Shown: one piece after another, positions 4,857-5,255 of the stretch
How the letters are laid out: each line of letters opens with the position of its first letter
How positions within the stretch are numbered: the stretch's first letter is position 1
Source of the DNA: Chloroflexota bacterium
GTDB lineage: Bacteria > Chloroflexota > Dehalococcoidia > Dehalococcoidales > JAHJRU01
Direction of reading: 5' to 3'
Length of the DNA: 5,255 nucleotides
NCBI GenBank assembly: GCA_018830745.1
Contig: JAHJRU010000265.1
Location: forward strand, 1-5,255
Translations under genes and position numbers: made by a program
Notes under the pieces: generated by a model
What the model saw: the letters and a program-made list of their open reading frames with translations, nothing else
Databases searched by the model: none
What the model was told of the DNA's origin: nothing

Positions 4857-5255
4857 GACTTTTAGTGGGCTCATCGGTGCCAGCGCGCTTCTGGTATTGC
4901 TACTAGCGGTAGCGATCATTCGGACCGTTCTGGCTGGATGCCCGGAAGGCTGGGACGAGTCTGGTTTTGCCTGCCTTTTTGTGCCTACCCATACAGACCT
5001 GGGCGTTCACCTTCTTAGCTACACCCTGGGAGGGGCGGCCATTGCGGGTATGACTCTGGGTTTTACCTTTTGGCACAGACAGTGTAGCAAGACACTCAGG
5101 TTATATACAGGCTTGGGACTCGGCTGTATAGCTGATAGTAATTTGTCAATAATAGCTCGGCGTCTCGGTTTAGAAGGCAAAGTCTGCCTGGTGGACGCAG
5201 AGCCGGCGTTCTCCTTTTGTGCTGGCCTTATCTCACCTTGCATCTACCTTTCCCG
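4843..5255 (+). CDS. M56 (BlaR1-like) membrane metallopeptidase, N-terminal part
   Basis: This frame begins at ATG 4843, overlaps the repressor gene by 14 nt and is open to the window edge (137 complete codons). Ribosome-site support is weak (AGGAG at 4822-4826 is 16 nt away), which suggests translational coupling. Residues 9-31 and 53-77 are hydrophobic membrane segments flanking a short outside loop with two cysteines (C33, C44). After TM2 comes a cytoplasmic part with 'ARRLGLEGKVCLVDAEPAFSFCAGLISPCIYLS' (105-137), split here as ARRLGL-EGKV and CLVDAEP-AFSFCAGLISPCIYLS. It matches the segment that precedes the HExxH zinc site in M56 peptidases; that site would lie just outside the window. 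Such peptidases sense a signal at the membrane and inactivate the paired BlaI-type repressor. There are only two membrane passes before the peptidase region, unlike four-pass staphylococcal BlaR1. No sensor domain can be judged from this fragment. Confidence 0.82.
   Translation, partial: MHPNRTFSGLIGASALLVLLLAVAIIRTVLAGCPEGWDESGFACLFVPTHTDLGVHLLSYTLGGAAIAGMTLGFTFWHRQCSKTLRLYTGLGLGCIADSNLSIIARRLGLEGKVCLVDAEPAFSFCAGLISPCIYLS

Noticed and set aside
1..5255. CRISPR arrays, tRNA/rRNA genes, insertion sequences or attachment sites
   Set aside because: I saw no regularly spaced repeats with unique spacers, no tRNA-like cloverleaf, no transposase fragment and no terminal inverted repeats. The only tandem repeats lie inside the Met-rich gene.

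Overview
The window comes from a bacterial chromosome of moderate GC with compact gene packing and good Shine-Dalgarno sites. The gene families (LemA, paired zf-TFIIB ribbons, a short SHOCT membrane protein, BlaI/M56, and a secreted Gly/Met-rich protein with an 'LGLTPEEL' helical domain) would fit Chloroflexota, perhaps Dehalococcoidia, or another deep-branching Gram-positive-like lineage. This placement is an impression from protein style only and is of low confidence.

Layout. (1) 1-974, minus strand: a two-gene unit of a double zinc-ribbon protein (555-974) followed by lemA (1-435, C-terminus cut by the window edge). It is driven by a clear TTGACA-N17-TACACT promoter at 1004-1032. (2) About 975-1352: a divergent intergenic region. 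Its right half holds three 11-bp-phased TTC repeats (an OmpR-type operator candidate), an extended -10 and a very strong Shine-Dalgarno in front of a possible 9-codon leader. (3) 1353-2156, plus strand: a secreted protein with a signal peptide, a helical domain and a long Gly/Met-rich tail, closed by a perfect 15-bp-stem terminator (2184-2219). (4) 2268-4314, plus strand: an OmpR-family response regulator, a sensor histidine kinase that overlaps it by 14 nt, and a 64-aa membrane SHOCT protein. (5) 4336-5255, plus strand: a promoter/operator region with a perfect CTACTAT-CAC-ATAGTAG dyad, a BlaI/MecI/CopY-family repressor, and the N-terminal 137 residues of an M56 (BlaR1-like) membrane metallopeptidase overlapping it by 14 nt and running off the window.

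How it may work together. The most notable point is that the kinase's short extracytoplasmic loop carries the same Met-Met-Gly-Gly motif that is repeated in the tail of the secreted protein just upstream. The phased repeats in front of the secreted-protein gene are a plausible target for the neighbouring OmpR regulator. I infer a self-contained envelope stress circuit: a Met-rich sensor loop, a regulator, a Met-rich exported effector, and possible autoregulation by leakage through the terminator. The signal could be a soft metal such as Cu(I)/Ag(I), or a methionine-oxidising stress. A second signalling module of a different type (protease-repressor) sits immediately downstream. No copper ATPase, oxidase, methionine sulfoxide reductase or beta-lactamase is visible here, so the signal is not established.
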